DNA of 64,000 nt from Cucumis sativus (lineage: Eukaryota > Streptophyta > Magnoliopsida > Cucurbitales > Cucurbitaceae): positions 6,820,001-6,884,000 of the forward strand of contig NC_026660.2 in NCBI RefSeq assembly GCF_000004075.3, given 5' to 3'. Below, in pieces: positions 37,075-49,540 of the stretch. Both the position numbers and the translations under genes were made by a program. Position 1 is the stretch's first letter; each line of letters starts with the position of its first letter. Below the pieces are notes generated by a model, which was not told the origin of the DNA, did no database searches, and saw nothing but the letters and a program-made list of their open reading frames with translations.

Positions 37075-38024
37075 AAGAGTTAGCGATGATGAAAATAGCG
37101 TTGATTGTGAGGACATGGGTCTCTCACGACCGTCTGATCTTCGGACGAAAATCAACAACGCGACGGAGCTCTCTATTTTATTTTTATTTCCCAAATTTAC
37201 ATCAGGACAATTGAAATTATATAAATAAATGTGCTTTACCAATACACATGTTTTCATCATGTCCATCAGTTATTATAGTTAGAAATCGAGATGTAGAAAA
37301 ATATTGATTGATTGGATTTATAATAACATTTATCTTTCACTTAAAGTTTAGGCGCCTCAAACACTGATTATTTCTTCTATGGAATAATAGAACTCAAAAA
37401 CATTTTTTAAACAAATTTATCAGGCATATATTCATAGAATACACAGAAGAAGAAGAAAAACAAACTTGGAGAAGAAACTGAATTATTGGACACAATTTCG
37501 GAACTAGTGAAAAATGAGAAACTGTAAATATGAACACTTTGTTAAAGACGTTTTTAAACTATAAATATAAACCAAATAACGAGAAACTGGATTGTTAAAC
37601 ACTATACTAGAAACAAGAAACAGTAATGTTACCAAATGACTCGTTAACACTGGATCGTAAACCGAATAATAGTATCATAAATCATAACATAAAATAGATT
37701 TCCAACCCAACCAATGCATACACGAAGAGAACATGGTGTATGAAAAATGGGCAGCGTTTCTATGACTCTTTGGTTCTCTAATAAACTCAATAAAATTAAA
37801 TTGAATTTAAAGACAAGCTATTGTTATGAGACAAGAACCTAAAGCAACATGTTCATGGTCTAAGAGATAGGCTCAGAGAGATCATCTTTCTCCAAAATCC
37901 AAAAATCAACATCTGTTTAACTCTTGTACTTCCTTTTTTTCTTGCCACCAACAAAAATAGGCAGTTGTTTGGACACCCGTCTGACAGGAAGTTGTGCTGT
38001 TCTTCAACTCCCATATGCATATCT
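37075..38024. other. Between tRNA-Gly and the CSN7 3' end
   Basis: AT-rich; probably includes the CSN7 3' untranslated region at its right side. No ORF, RNA gene or repeat with ends found. Confidence 0.5.
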
Positions 38025-41000
38025 CTAAGAAATTGGATGTCGTCTCCTGTACCATACAATTTTGTCAAAAGTCAGAACTGTATAATACGTACTTTTATCT
38101 CTCCTACTATAAGAGTATACAAGCAGAGATAAACATTGAACCTTCACCTTCCAAAGAAGTCCATGCCAATTACGTTGAGCTACCTCAGCCATCTCTCCTA
38201 CTATTTGTCACTTTCTGTTTAATTTATTGGGTTTACCAAGGTAATCTTACTAAATTATAATTTGGGTAGTTTTTCGAACATCTCTACTATTTGCAATATA
38301 TTGAGTCTAGTACTTCAAAAAGCTTTTCATAATATCTAATTAATCCCCCAAGTCCTAAAACTTTTTGTACAAACAAAATGGGCATTGGCGAAATAATGAC
38401 TAAAGAAATTAATGGCAGTGAGCAATCAACCAGACACGAAATAGAAATGACCCTCCCATTTAAGTAGTTAGACACGAGTTGTCCTACATATTTTAACATT
38501 TCTTGAATGCAGAAAAAGAAGGCAAAATACTACCTCTTTGGTCGACTTCGATCTTCTTCGTAGTCCATTACTCCACCAGGTTCAGAGTAGATCTCCTCAT
38601 GCTCTCGGATGTCAATGTTGGCCTGCTTACAGTTTGTAACTTCTGCCACAATGTAAGTAAGACACATCGACAAATATATCCCAGTATTCGAGTAAAGAGT
38701 CAGTGGGTTTTATTTCAATGTTTTAACCACTGACGATTCAGAGGTTATAGGGTGGTGTAATTTTGTTCTAAGTTCATTTTTCCATTAAAAAGAAACACAC
38801 AAAAATGAATTCATTTTTCATCATCAAGAAAGTTTCATATGTTTGTAGGTCACTAGATTATGCCAATGAGAACCACCACTACTTCAATGTTTCCGGTTTA
38901 AAAAAAATGTACTAACGAATAAAATCTTAGAAACAAAATATTCTTTTGATAACCATTTCATCTCTAATGTGAACACCCAACTGAAGAAACTAGGATTAGT
39001 TGGGACTTGAAATTTAAAATATGCTTGCTAGTTTCTAGTGCAAATTATATGACCACTTGCACAATAGAGGGAGATGTCAAATGACTGAGAACAGGAGATG
39101 TAGATCAAGGTGGTCTTTTCAACTTCACGGCAAAAACGCTTGGAACTTCTCCTTGAAAATTATCTACCTATCTGCTACAAACCCTTTCAGAATAGAGAGA
39201 GAAGACCTTCCCCCCATAGAACTTCAAAACTACACCCCAGCAGTTTTTCTAGCATTCGATATCAGTTATATCCCAACACCAACTTTTCCCAAGGGAACTT
39301 CCAATGTGGTTGTCAGGATGCTATTGGAGATTAGGCTTTTGAAACAGATTGTGGGTTTTTTTTATTAGAATGAATAATGTGCTTCATACAAGAAGAGAAT
39401 ACTCATAATTATAGAAATCTATTACAAATAGGGGTAAAAAGGGAATTAACCCAGAATATTACTTAATTACCCAATTAACCCTTAAATCTTCTTACATCAG
39501 TAGTTCTGTTGGCTTTGGCTCTCTAGCTTAGGTGCTCTAGTTTTGTTTTCCTTGCAAGAGCTGGTTTGTTAGGTTTTAAGTGTTTGTTTTTTGTCTTCCC
39601 AACTCCTTTTGTTCTTTTTGCAATTTTATCCTATTGACGATTATTGTATCTTTGAACATCAGTCTCTTTTCATTTCATCAATGAATAGTTATATTTCCTT
39701 TCTAAAAAAAGAAACACTAAAGACGAGAAACTGAACTAATTGTAACAAAGAACATTTTTTTTCTATTCAGTTAAGGTTCAATTTGTGAGGATGTTATTGA
39801 AAGTTAGGCTTTTAAAAGAATCAAGGCAAGTTAGAAGTGTGAAATATCAGCTCTACGTTGAGTTAACTAGTAAGAAGCAAACAAATTTCATAAAGAACAA
39901 ATAAGATGAAAGTGGAATTTGTGGGTACTGTTCTACACTTTATAATGGGCAGAGAACAAAACTTAATGAAAATTTCGGATTAATTGGTTTACCTTCGCTT
40001 CAATTTATACACCAATTGGCTTTTATCAATGTAGTTATCTTTTTTTTTAAGCAGAGATATGTATTAATCACGAAAAGAAACAACCCACAGGCAGAGAGCA
40101 TATAGGGGGTGAAATTGTGAGAAGCATCTCCCCCAAAAGAACTAAATCATCAAAGCCTCCCAAAATAAAGATATGTCATTCTCTTTTCTGATTTTAGTTC
40201 TCAGACAATTGCTCATGCATCATCCGTGTAAAATAATTCTCAACAAGTATTGGTAGGAGAAGTGTTCAACCACCAAAAGCAATAAACAAAACATATTTCA
40301 AGTGACCTTCAAAGAAAGTGAGTCCTTTACTTTTTCCATCCTATCCGTATATTATTTTCTCAATAAATATTGGTTTTCCATTAAAAGAAAAAATAATTAA
40401 CCATCAATAGCAATTAAGACAATACTTATTTCAACTGACCTTCAAGGAAAGTGATTTCTTAACTTCTTCCACCCTATCATCAACATCCTTTCGGTGTTTC
40501 TTGTCCAATTCACTCATATTATCGGCCCATTTTATCTTCTCTTGAATGGAGACCAATAAATTGTCTGATGTAGTCAACCTAGATATACACAGGAACTGTA
40601 AGATTTCAAATATATGGGTCAGGCAACAAAATGCAGAAGACAAGAGAGAGCAATAGAACCAACTCATTGTTAATTAAGAAGATTGAGAAATCATCTCAAC
40701 AGAAAAAAACATGGACACGTACAACTGTGGAACTACAGATAATTAAAAGAATGTGAAATGAAGTTGCAAACTATATACTAAAATAGTTGAGGGGGAAAAA
40801 GAACTAGTATCTCAGCAATTTAGGATAAAACTTGCTAAGGTCACAATTGATTGCTCCTGGCATGCAGAAACCAACTTCTTGAGCAAGAGTTTTCCTTAAA
40901 AGGGTCCTGTCCCTGAAGAAATCTTTTGATAGCCGCCCTTAAAATAATTATTTTCAGCACATTTATTTCATGCTGTGATTTGGTGCAAGTGTCTTCTTTC

Positions 41001-44000
41001 TACAGCTCTTACAGTCTTTCATCTCTTTTGACCAACAATATAAATCTTTAGTAACTCCTGTGGTTTGGACTCCAGTCCCTTTTTATAAATTTTATACATC
41101 AATGAAAGTTGTTTCTTATTGAAAAAAAAACCCTGCCCCATGAAACTTAAAAGGGTAAATTACCAATTTGATAGTGTTCGTATCATATTTCCAAGTTGCC
41201 CCGGTCTCAAATCTCTCCCGGCAGCAAATTGGACCTGCATGTGCATATAAGGACTTCAATGGTTAGAATTTATAAAGCCCATATTCACAGAGCAGGTCTA
41301 CCAAGACTTGTACAGACCTCAAAGCACCTTCGCAATTGATCCAACTTCCCTCTAACTATACCCTGAAAGAAAATAAGAAAATTTTCAGGGAATATACTCC
41401 TTGTCCATCATATTTCAAGGGCGTTGCTTGTCCTCCCTCCCAAAAAGATGAGCAACCAATTCGATAAATTTAAAATCCTAATGTCTAGCAAGTTATGCAA
41501 AACCCCTTCAAGATCCAAGGATGAGGGGAGTCCCAATCCTAAGATAGCAGTAAGTAGAAAGAGCCACTGAGCCTGAGGGTTTCAGCACCTCTAAAATATC
41601 ACGTAATTGACATCATGACAATGTTACAAGTGTTGTCCATACTACGTGGACAAACGTCTAACACTCATGAAGTGACAATAAATACATGACAATATTTGGT
41701 AAACATAAGAAAAACTAAACCTTTTCTCAATTAAGGCAAAAACAGAAATATAAGTATTAAAAAACAAATAAATATTGAGAGTAAATTACATCAAACATGT
41801 TTCTTTAGAGTTCAGATATAAATGCATCAACTTTAAATTACCTTCTTGTATGGAAGTAAACCAAATAATGTATATCAGATAAATACAACTTCTTGAATTT
41901 TCAATTTTGTATCTATTTGGTTCTTAAACTATAAAAAATATCTAAAAGATCCCTGAACTTCCAATGTTGTGTCTATAAAGTCCCCAACCTTGCAATTTTT
42001 TAGTCTAATATTCAATTTCCATTTTAGATAGATATAAACAATTCTTAAAAGAAAAAGAAATTGATCAATAATTGTTCTATTAAATGTAAAATTGAATTTA
42101 TATCTAATGAAATCCTAAATTTCAATTTATGTTTAGTAGATATGTGAATTTAAAAATATACGTGTGTCAAATAGATCTAAGACCAATTAGATACAAAATT
42201 AAAAAATTTAGAGATGTACTGAACATAAAATTAAAAGGTTTTAAATTCAGAAATTTATTTGACATAAAAAATGAAATTTTAAAAATTGTTAGCACTTTTT
42301 AAAATTCAAGGGCCTATTTAGCACAAAATTGTAAGTTCAAATATCTATTAGATACTTTTGAAAGTTCAGGGACTCAATAGCAAGCCCAAAATCTCAGGAC
42401 TAAACTTGTCAGCAAATCATATGTATTTGATAAATGTGTATTTTAGGGAAGCAAATGAAAAAAAAAAAGTTGATCGAGCACATGTATGGGTTACTAAGTT
42501 CAAGGATTTCTTTTCCATATACTGACCATCCTAATACTTGTCAGAAGAATCACTTAGGTCGCATTGGTACTAATATCATAATACTGCCAAAGAAGAATCA
42601 ATTAAGTTTAGTCTAGTACTAGTATCCTAATACAGGAAGTAAGAAGAAACAATCAAGTACAAGCTGTAGAACATACCGCATACATGCATTCATTAATAAG
42701 AAAATCCTCCAGTTCCCGTACATTTGTAACATCTAATTCCTGCATTAGTTGGTCATAGGCCAACACCTGGGCATGAAATCAATAGTTACAATAGAGAAAC
42801 AATTTAATGGTGAATGAATGTACATTTCATCATCAACTAAAAGCGTTTTTAAGAAACCTATGAGAAATGAAACATTGAGTATACAACAGTTGGCTACTAA
42901 AGAGAGACTGAAAGGAAACAAGAATTTCATTAGAAACTATCCAGAGCCATGTTTAATAGAACAGAGATTAACAATCCTTAAACAAAGATCAGGTTGCTTT
43001 TTTTCTTTTTACCTCATAGTTCAAAATTTTATATTTTACAAATCACATTTTCATTGTTTCTTATAAATATAAAACAGCTCACTTCACTGATGCTCATACT
43101 TACGCTTCAAAGTCTGAACCCCTCTAGAAAAAATTATTTTTTATAATAATTAGTTCGCAAAAGTTTGAAATAATTTTCCAACCAACATTTTTTTTCAGAG
43201 GTTTTTAATTTTTAAACTACCAGATTCCAATGTACCCAAAGACCATCGCAGACCACTGAATCCAACTCAATGGTGCGTTCTCAGGGAATCAATCAACTAT
43301 AGGCAAGCAGCCATATTTTGTAACAACTCCAACAAATTGTTAGATCCTCAAAGATGAGGCGGAACAGAACCACAAATCAATTTAAATCAGCCAGATACAT
43401 CTGCAAGTGGGTTCAAGAAACATGATCAAATGTGGAGCATGAGTACCTTGTTTGTCTCAGCCAATGTGAGGACAGTAAGTTGCTTTAGTTTGAGGGCTTG
43501 ATCAGAGCTCAATTCTGGAAGGCGGCTGGAATTACCTGCAAAATATACCGTTGACAAAATTGAATTGTGCATGTAGTTCATCAGCAGTGCATACTTCGAG
43601 GTTGAAGTATAATGACACCATACATTATGATATCTCCTTTTAATGAAAATACCGAACTTTCATAGAGAAAATGAAAGAAATCATGAGCATACAAAAAAGA
43701 AAAGGAAGAACACGTTGATGAGCCTTTGCTGATGCTGCAAACAGACCCATTCAAATAACGATAACATTCAAGTTAAACCACGAATGTAATAAAATTTTAA
43801 CTCTTACTCTTGTAATCACTCCATGTTCCATATGCAAATAAGCGCAGCACGTCAAGATATATAGAATGCTCAGTTCCTTCTAACTGGAAAGGAAGAACAT
43901 CAAATAAAATAACTTCACTTTACAATTCAAATAAGTAAAAAATCCACTAAAACAACAAAACATTTGATTAACATTACCAGTCTAGCAAGCCAAAAAGAAT

Positions 44001-46433
44001 ATTATCAATGATTTCATTTTAAAATAAATAAATAACGAATACAAATAATAATCTTATTTATTTGTTTTAAATAAATTAATAGGCACCACCATCACCACTC
44101 TAATAGCCAAAGCATTAAAAAGAAGAAACCAACAAAATTGGGGAGTAACTACCTTGGGTCCATAAAGATCACATTATCTTAATGAGGATGAGAATAGCAA
44201 AGAATAAAAAAAAAAATCAGGTGAAATAAGTAGAATTGAATTCAACAAAAAGTCGAAGACAAAAAAACTTAAGCACCCCAAAAGGCTTATAACTCAACAC
44301 ATGTGCTAGAAGCTGAGTTAATATCTATCATTTTGGGCCCACAACTGACTGAATGTCTAACACATTACCACTTGTTAGGGATGGGTAATGTGAATGTCTA
44401 ACACATTACCCACCCTTAACAAGTTAACATACATCATCTTAAGCCCACAACCTCTAACCATTATACACGATCATCTCCCATCTTTATTCACATTGAACAC
44501 AGCCTACATTGCACCACAAAACCCAATCATCTAATGTGCATTCCTCCTAAAATGATATGTACGCTTGACTTAAGGTTCCCATCAATACCCACTGGTCCAA
44601 ACTTAAGCTTGCCTCCTAGACGAAAAACGTAGAACAACCATTGATGAGATTGAGGTGGTGATTCCTACAGCATCCTTCGTTTATTGTTCTACCCACTAAA
44701 TGAACACCTATATGCCTTGCATTAGAGCTACAGTGACAGGTGAGTTCCCATACAGGATGTTAGAAGTTCAAACTTAGAACACATTTAAGTTGGTAATCAT
44801 TTCAGCCATAATTCATAACCTTTGTTTGCTTTGAGTTGGGAGACATGGAGTATTGAGTGTACTCCTGACGTAGTTAGTGGTTGCAGCTTGTATGTCACCT
44901 TTCAAGAAACAAAAACAAACAATGATCCTACGACTGTATGAGCACAAAATAAAAGAATTACCAACTTGATATTCAACATCTCTGTGGTGTTTACCAGTCG
45001 TATTCTTTCATTTTGTCGGGGTGTTCACCAACTTGAAATTCAACATCTCAGTTGGAAGCCCTTCCTTTGGTCGGGGTATTTTGGTGGGCTGGCGTTATGT
45101 ATACCTCTTGTATTCTTTTATTTTTTCTCAATGAAAGTAGTAGTTTCCATAAAATAAAAAAACAGTAGAATTGTTCTTTAACCATTGAGCTTATGTAAGC
45201 TGAACATGGGGCAACTTAAGATTGCATCTCCATTTTCCAGCAATAGATCAAAAACGAAAGAGGATGCTGGCGAGGAAGATTGACTACAACAATCCAAGTG
45301 TGGTGGTGGGTACCATACAGCAACTAAAATGAGATTTATTTTTCTCTCAGAAACAACTATACTGATAAATAGCAATTAAATAGATAATTAAAATAGTAAG
45401 GATTAAAGAACAATTTGTCTCAATTCCTAACAACTTTTTTTTTATTTTTATGAAAAAAACCACTTTCATTGAGGGAGAAAAATGAAAGAATACACAGAAA
45501 AACAAAAAACCAAGCCCACAAAAAGGAAGCTCCCTTTAAAAGGAAAAAATCCACCTATACAAGAAAGTATCTGAATAGTTACAAAAGGTCAGCCCACAAA
45601 GAAACATGGTAACGGACTAAGGAGCAAATATCCTAAGGATCCCTCCCCACACCCAAAACATCCTACTATTACGCTCACCCCATAACACCAAAAGGATTGC
45701 ACACACCCCCGTCATCCGTAAAAAGCTCCCCTTCTCTACAAAAGGCAAGTTGAAGAGGAACTTATCAATCATAGCACTAGCATCTTTGTGACAAATATGA
45801 ATCAAACCAATGTCTGGAAGAAATAATCCCAAACACTACACGCACAATCATAGCATTAGAGAATAAGGTCGAAGTCTTTCTCCGTTTTCCAACAAAAAGA
45901 CCCAACAGTTACAAAAGAGCTTCGAAACCCTTCCTTTAGCTGGAGTGTTTCGGTGGGCTTGTTTTTTTGTATGCCCCTTTATTCTTTATTTTTTTTTTCC
46001 TCAATAAAAGTTGATGTTTCATATAATAAAAGGACCCAACAAGCTAAGGCAACTTCCTGGCAAGCCAATCCAACATATTAGCACCCTACACCCCAATTGA
46101 GAAATTAGAAATTCAGATTTTTTAGCTTACTTTCCTTGTAACATTCTTCCCCAATCAAAAAGTCAATAGTTACAGAGCATAAAAAAAACCCAACAATAAC
46201 ACGCGCAAAATAAACCTGGCAATCAAAAAGTAAGAGAAGAAAAAAAAAGAAGAAGAAGAATCTGTACTACAAACCTCGACAACGTTGGGAACGGCAAGAA
46301 TTTCAGAGAAGGCGAAGAGGGAAGGGTGAGAAGTGGCGTCAGTAACAACGGACCCAAGTGCAGAGCCTTTCAGAGAGGAAGCTTGTTTTACAAAGTGATC
46401 GATGAACTCGGTTTGCTTCTGCTCAATATCCAT
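38025..46433 (-). CDS. CSN7: COP9 signalosome subunit 7
   Basis: PCI-domain subunit of the nuclear COP9 signalosome, which removes NEDD8/RUB from cullin-RING ligases; loss in Arabidopsis (FUS5) gives the fusca seedling phenotype. Exons in transcript order: 46275-46433, 43808-43883, 43447-43535, 42677-42766, 41318-41362, 41164-41234, 40440-40578, 38534-38622, 38025-38046; 259 aa, against 260 in Arabidopsis. Opening MDIEQKQTEFIDHFVK, then SHPSLFAFSEIL, the PCI part LKLKQLTVLTLAETNK to ELEDFLINECMYAGIV, the helix KIKWADNMSELDKKHRK and the basic end RPKRRRRHPIS. The last exon carries only eight codons including the stop. Its 8.4-kb span is mostly introns loaded with transposon remains, yet every exon is intact. 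Confidence 0.92.
39520..39716 (+). mobile_element. LINE-like 3' tail in CSN7 intron 7
   Basis: T-rich 3' sequence ending TTCATCAATGAATAGTT and then TTTCTAAAAAAAG, the usual end of plant LINE copies. Opposite in sense to CSN7. The preceding 39057-39370 has a 103-codon open frame that I cannot place and may belong to the same insertion. Confidence 0.35.
41901..42390. mobile_element. Inverted-repeat (MITE-like) element in CSN7 intron 4
   Basis: The two ends are diverged reverse complements: 41901-41985 pairs with about 42307-42390. The inner 57 bases align best: AACT..AAAA.TATCTAA.AGAT...TGAACTT.CAAT.TTGTG in both. The centre is AT-rich without coding potential. This is the layout of a non-autonomous DNA transposon (MITE); the superfamily is unclear because no target duplication could be fixed. 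Confidence 0.55.
45056..45164 (+). mobile_element. LINE 3' tail copy A in CSN7 intron 1
   Basis: Starts CCCTTCCTTTGGTCGGGGTA, runs through GGTGGGCT and a T-rich part to CTCAATGAAAGTAG, and ends in an A-rich tail. Clearly the same family as 45924-46032 in the same intron. 5'-truncated to little more than the tail. Confidence 0.5.
45440..45845 (-). mobile_element. LINE ORF2 3' fragment in CSN7 intron 1
   Basis: On the minus strand the open part reads LPFVEKGSFLRMTGVCAILL then VLWGERNSRMF, the pattern before the end of plant L1 ORF2 (zf-RVT region). Its 3' side (lower coordinates) ends with CTCAATGAAAGTGG and a T-rich junction at about 45441-45470. Same strand sense as CSN7, 5'-truncated. Confidence 0.6.
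45924..46032 (+). mobile_element. LINE 3' tail copy B in CSN7 intron 1
   Basis: CCCTTCCTTTAGCTGGAGTG, then CGGTGGGCTT and a T-run, CTCAATAAAAGTTG and an A-rich end. It aligns along its whole length with 45056-45164, with scattered differences. Confidence 0.5.
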
Positions 46434-47240
46434 TTCTGAGGAAAGGAAAAATCGACAAAAGCAATGGTGCGACAGATAGAAACGAGAATGGAGACTGAAA
46501 TCAAGGGGAAAGGACAAGAAATTGGATCATGGAGAAGAGTAGAAACAAGAAGAAATCTGGGGGAGAAACTTGAGAAAATTGATTTGAATGGGGTTGGCTT
46601 AGGGTTCTTCTTCAAAACAGTGAGTTTTGCGCGCACACTCCCAAAAGTTGTTACGTTATTTTGGTAATTAGCTCGCTGCCTCCCGCTTTCCCTTTCCCTC
46701 CCGTGGATGTCTTTACTCGCAAGGCATTTATTAAATTCATTTACATCGAATGTATATATATAAATCCGGAAAATATAATGGATCTTAGCATTTATGAATT
46801 TGTTATATATATTTTTGGTTTGATTTTAAAATCCATTTTAAAATTTAGATACTTTCGTTGATTTTGGTTCTTCTAATTTAAACTTTCATTCATTTTAACT
46901 CATACTTTTTAAAAAATTTTAAAATTTCTAGTTGGATATTAAAAATGAAGATTGAAATTATAAAAAGCTAAAATAAAGATTTGAATTTTTAACCTATTTA
47001 TCTAATTTGAAATTAAATACACCAAAAATTTGTTTGTAAATATAATTTGTTTTCTTCAACGTTATTAATCAAGAATGATACGAATATATCAAATATATCG
47101 TATACCGTTTTGAGGTAGCGTAGGATGAAAATTGTATGCTCACTGAAAGCATAACTTTGTATGCGTTTAATTGATAAAATATACTTAATTGATATGATAT
47201 ATTTTTAATGAAAAAACTCCTTTTTATTATACAATTACAA
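46434..47240. other. CSN7 upstream region
   Basis: The first 100-250 bases form the CSN7 leader and promoter on the minus strand. The rest is AT-rich with no ORF or RNA gene. Confidence 0.5.
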
Positions 47241-47250
47241 GTTATGCAAC

Positions 47251-47310
47251 AATAATAGAGATGGAAAGTTCGATTCCCATAATAATAGAGATGGAAAGTT
47301 CGATTCCCAT
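47251..47310 (+). repeat. Perfect 30-bp tandem pair with a B-box-like word
   Basis: 47251-47280 and 47281-47310 are identical. Each unit contains AGTTCGATTCCCAT, close to a polymerase III B box. The pair is framed by ATGCAACAATAA-like words on both sides (47243 and 47322). It could be a tRNA- or SINE-derived scrap duplicated in place. Confidence 0.85.
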
Positions 47311-47872
47311 CTGGTAGTTGTATGCAACAATAAATAATAAAACCTCAAATATTATATTTTGTAAAAATATTCTAAAAAATATCAAAATATTGAAACTATT
47401 TATAAAATATAGCAAAATTTATCAAAACTCTATATACCTCTTCAAAATGTACCCATATTAGTGAACTTTCGAAAAACACATGAGGTAACATTACAACTCA
47501 AATTTCATCACTCTATGGTCGAATCGTCCACCATGTAAGGATGGTCCGACATTATGATATGTTTTGATATACTTGTACTAGATAGTATCATTTGCCTAGG
47601 AGAATGGCATGTTTCCCTTCAATAACCCGAACACCTTCTCGACCTCGTTTCTTGAGGAAGAATGTTTCAATATTAAAATAAATAGATCTCACATGTAGAG
47701 TACGTTCTGATGATATTGTTCCACACTATGCAAAGCTAAGAAACCCTCCATATTAAGGTACCCTGCATCACAGAGATAATATTACCATATCATATCAAAC
47801 ATTCAACCATTTCAAATATTGCTACCTTTAGATGCCATATTTTGTAAATAATAATAAAAAAGGATTTATTCA
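47311..47872. other. Intergenic, nothing recognised
   Basis: AT-rich, no ORF; it joins the tandem pair to the mtEF-G pseudogene fragment. Confidence 0.5.
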
Positions 47873-48290
47873 ATCAATCTATTCAATCAGATGTATAGTA
47901 TAATGCCATATTCCTCCAATAATCTACTCGACATTGGTTATTGGAATTCTAGAACTGAGAAATCCATGCTATCGCCCGCTCTCTGGGTCTAATCCAACCC
48001 TGTAAACAGAGTCCTCTCTTTAAAACCAATTCAAAGCCTTTAAGAACTATTCGAAGTATCCAAAATAAAGGTTTAATTTCCAGTACTGCCACTACTATAA
48101 TCACAGTCACCCACATAGAGGAGTTATCATAAGTCTCACCTGTCCTCCAGGATCTCTTGAAACCGGTTGTACTCTCAATGACATCGCTGGCTCAGGGACT
48201 GATAACCCAAACAGTTCAGAATATCATAAAAGGCTCAAATAGGAAACAATTCAACATCTCTTGTCCCCATTCACATGATGTAAATTGGAA
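47873..48290 (-). pseudogene. Chimeric duplicated fragment of the mtEF-G gene
   Basis: Two parts of the mitochondrial EF-G gene are joined here. 47873-47927 matches the intron at 57685-57735 (ATCTATTCAATCAGATGTAT). From about 47940 the sequence follows 61255-61640: the exon at 61287-61361, its intron, then part of the exon at 61455-61564, and then intron again. The intron is kept, so this is a DNA-level copy, not a retrocopy. The first exon has lost its donor and the second lacks about 55 bases, so it cannot be functional. Orientation is the same as the parent. Confidence 0.85.
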
Positions 48291-49319
48291 CTTGCACAGC
48301 AGCACTATGATGCCGGAGCTTAGAACTTCCCTTCAAGACAAACCAAACCAATCTAAATCAGTTTAAAAATTAGTATATGCAACTAATAATCAACCACAAC
48401 TATATCATATAAACATAATGGCCAATCCATACAAACAAATATCAGTATCCAGATCGATACAAATTTGCCAAGCATTTTGCTTTTTCTTGGGGGTCAACAG
48501 ATTGCATTCCGTATAAACAGTACAGTTTGAGTTGAGAATCAAGTATCAAGAAATCGTTTGAAAATTTCATCTACATGTGCATGATAAATATAAGACCATA
48601 ACACTCCACCGGATTAACTTCTTCATTAACAAGGAATTTAAATATTCACTTGCAACTTTCCCGTAAGAACAAATATGAAAATCAACCATCAAAATAGAAG
48701 CAGTCAAAATTAATAGTTAGAAACGATAACAGTTGAATAACAAATAAGATAATTTTTTGTGAATGAAAGGAGAACACAGGTCACTCAACAACATAAGGGA
48801 ACCGGACCCGCAAGAATATATTGCCATTCAGCTGCCTCCAACTTCATGATCTTCTCCTCAGAATCCTAACTTGGTATGAAGCTAGGGATCTATATGATTC
48901 GACTAGCTAAAGCAGGCACCAAATGCTATGAAGAAGTTCAACTCATTTCTCACTGCTTTATTTTGGATAAATGGTTCCGACTATAGTACAATCATGCAGA
49001 TTCTGAAAATTTGTAATTCGTACAAACCAGATTGAACTCTCAACCTTGTTCCTTCCTCTGCATGTTTCAAAGTAACACATGACTGTGGTAGAAACTAACC
49101 ATACCAAGTAAACGGTGTTAGTTTCAAATTTTCAGTCATGCTCCTAAGTTAAGCAAAAATAACAAGAACAAACAAATCATAACTACTAACCGGAATGAAA
49201 ATAAGAAGAGATTTTAAGGCCAGGCCTAGTAATGTAAAGAATTGGAAGTAATGTACAACTTGTAAGTACTCTTTGAAGAAACTGTTAATCTTTAAATAAC
49301 AATAATAATAAATTGATAA
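48291..49319. other. Intergenic, nothing recognised
   Basis: AT-rich, no ORF with coding character. The extent of the mtEF-G similarity beyond 48290 could not be followed by eye. Confidence 0.5.
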
Positions 49320-49324
49320 TATTT

Positions 49325-49540
49325 TTTTATATTCGTGAGTATCCAAGTTAGTAAAGGTGTATCTCGACTAATCTCACGGGACAACCCGCCTGACCTTACA
49401 ACATTTGGATGTCAATAAAACTCATAGAAAATTACTTTTCAGGTAGGTGGCCACCATGGATTGAACCCATGACCTCTTTGTTAGTTATTGAGACTATGTC
49501 TACTTTTTTACAAGTAGATCAACTCATGATCTTTTAACAA
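49325..49540 (-). mobile_element. Au-like SINE, copy 1
   Basis: Read on the minus strand: a B-box-like GGGTTCAATCCATGG, GGTGGCCACCTACCTG, then TGAGTTTTATTGACA, GTAAGGTCAGGCGGG and GAGATTAGTCGAGATACACC, with a T-rich end at 49320-49335. This is the order of the plant Au SINE family, which ends in TAGTCGAGGTGCGCGC. It shares long stretches with 62007-62200. Confidence 0.65.

Noticed and set aside
39057-39368. 103-codon open frame inside a CSN7 intron
   Set aside because: It is not recognisable, has no splice context, and lies just upstream of a LINE-like tail, so a transposon scrap is more likely than a nested gene.
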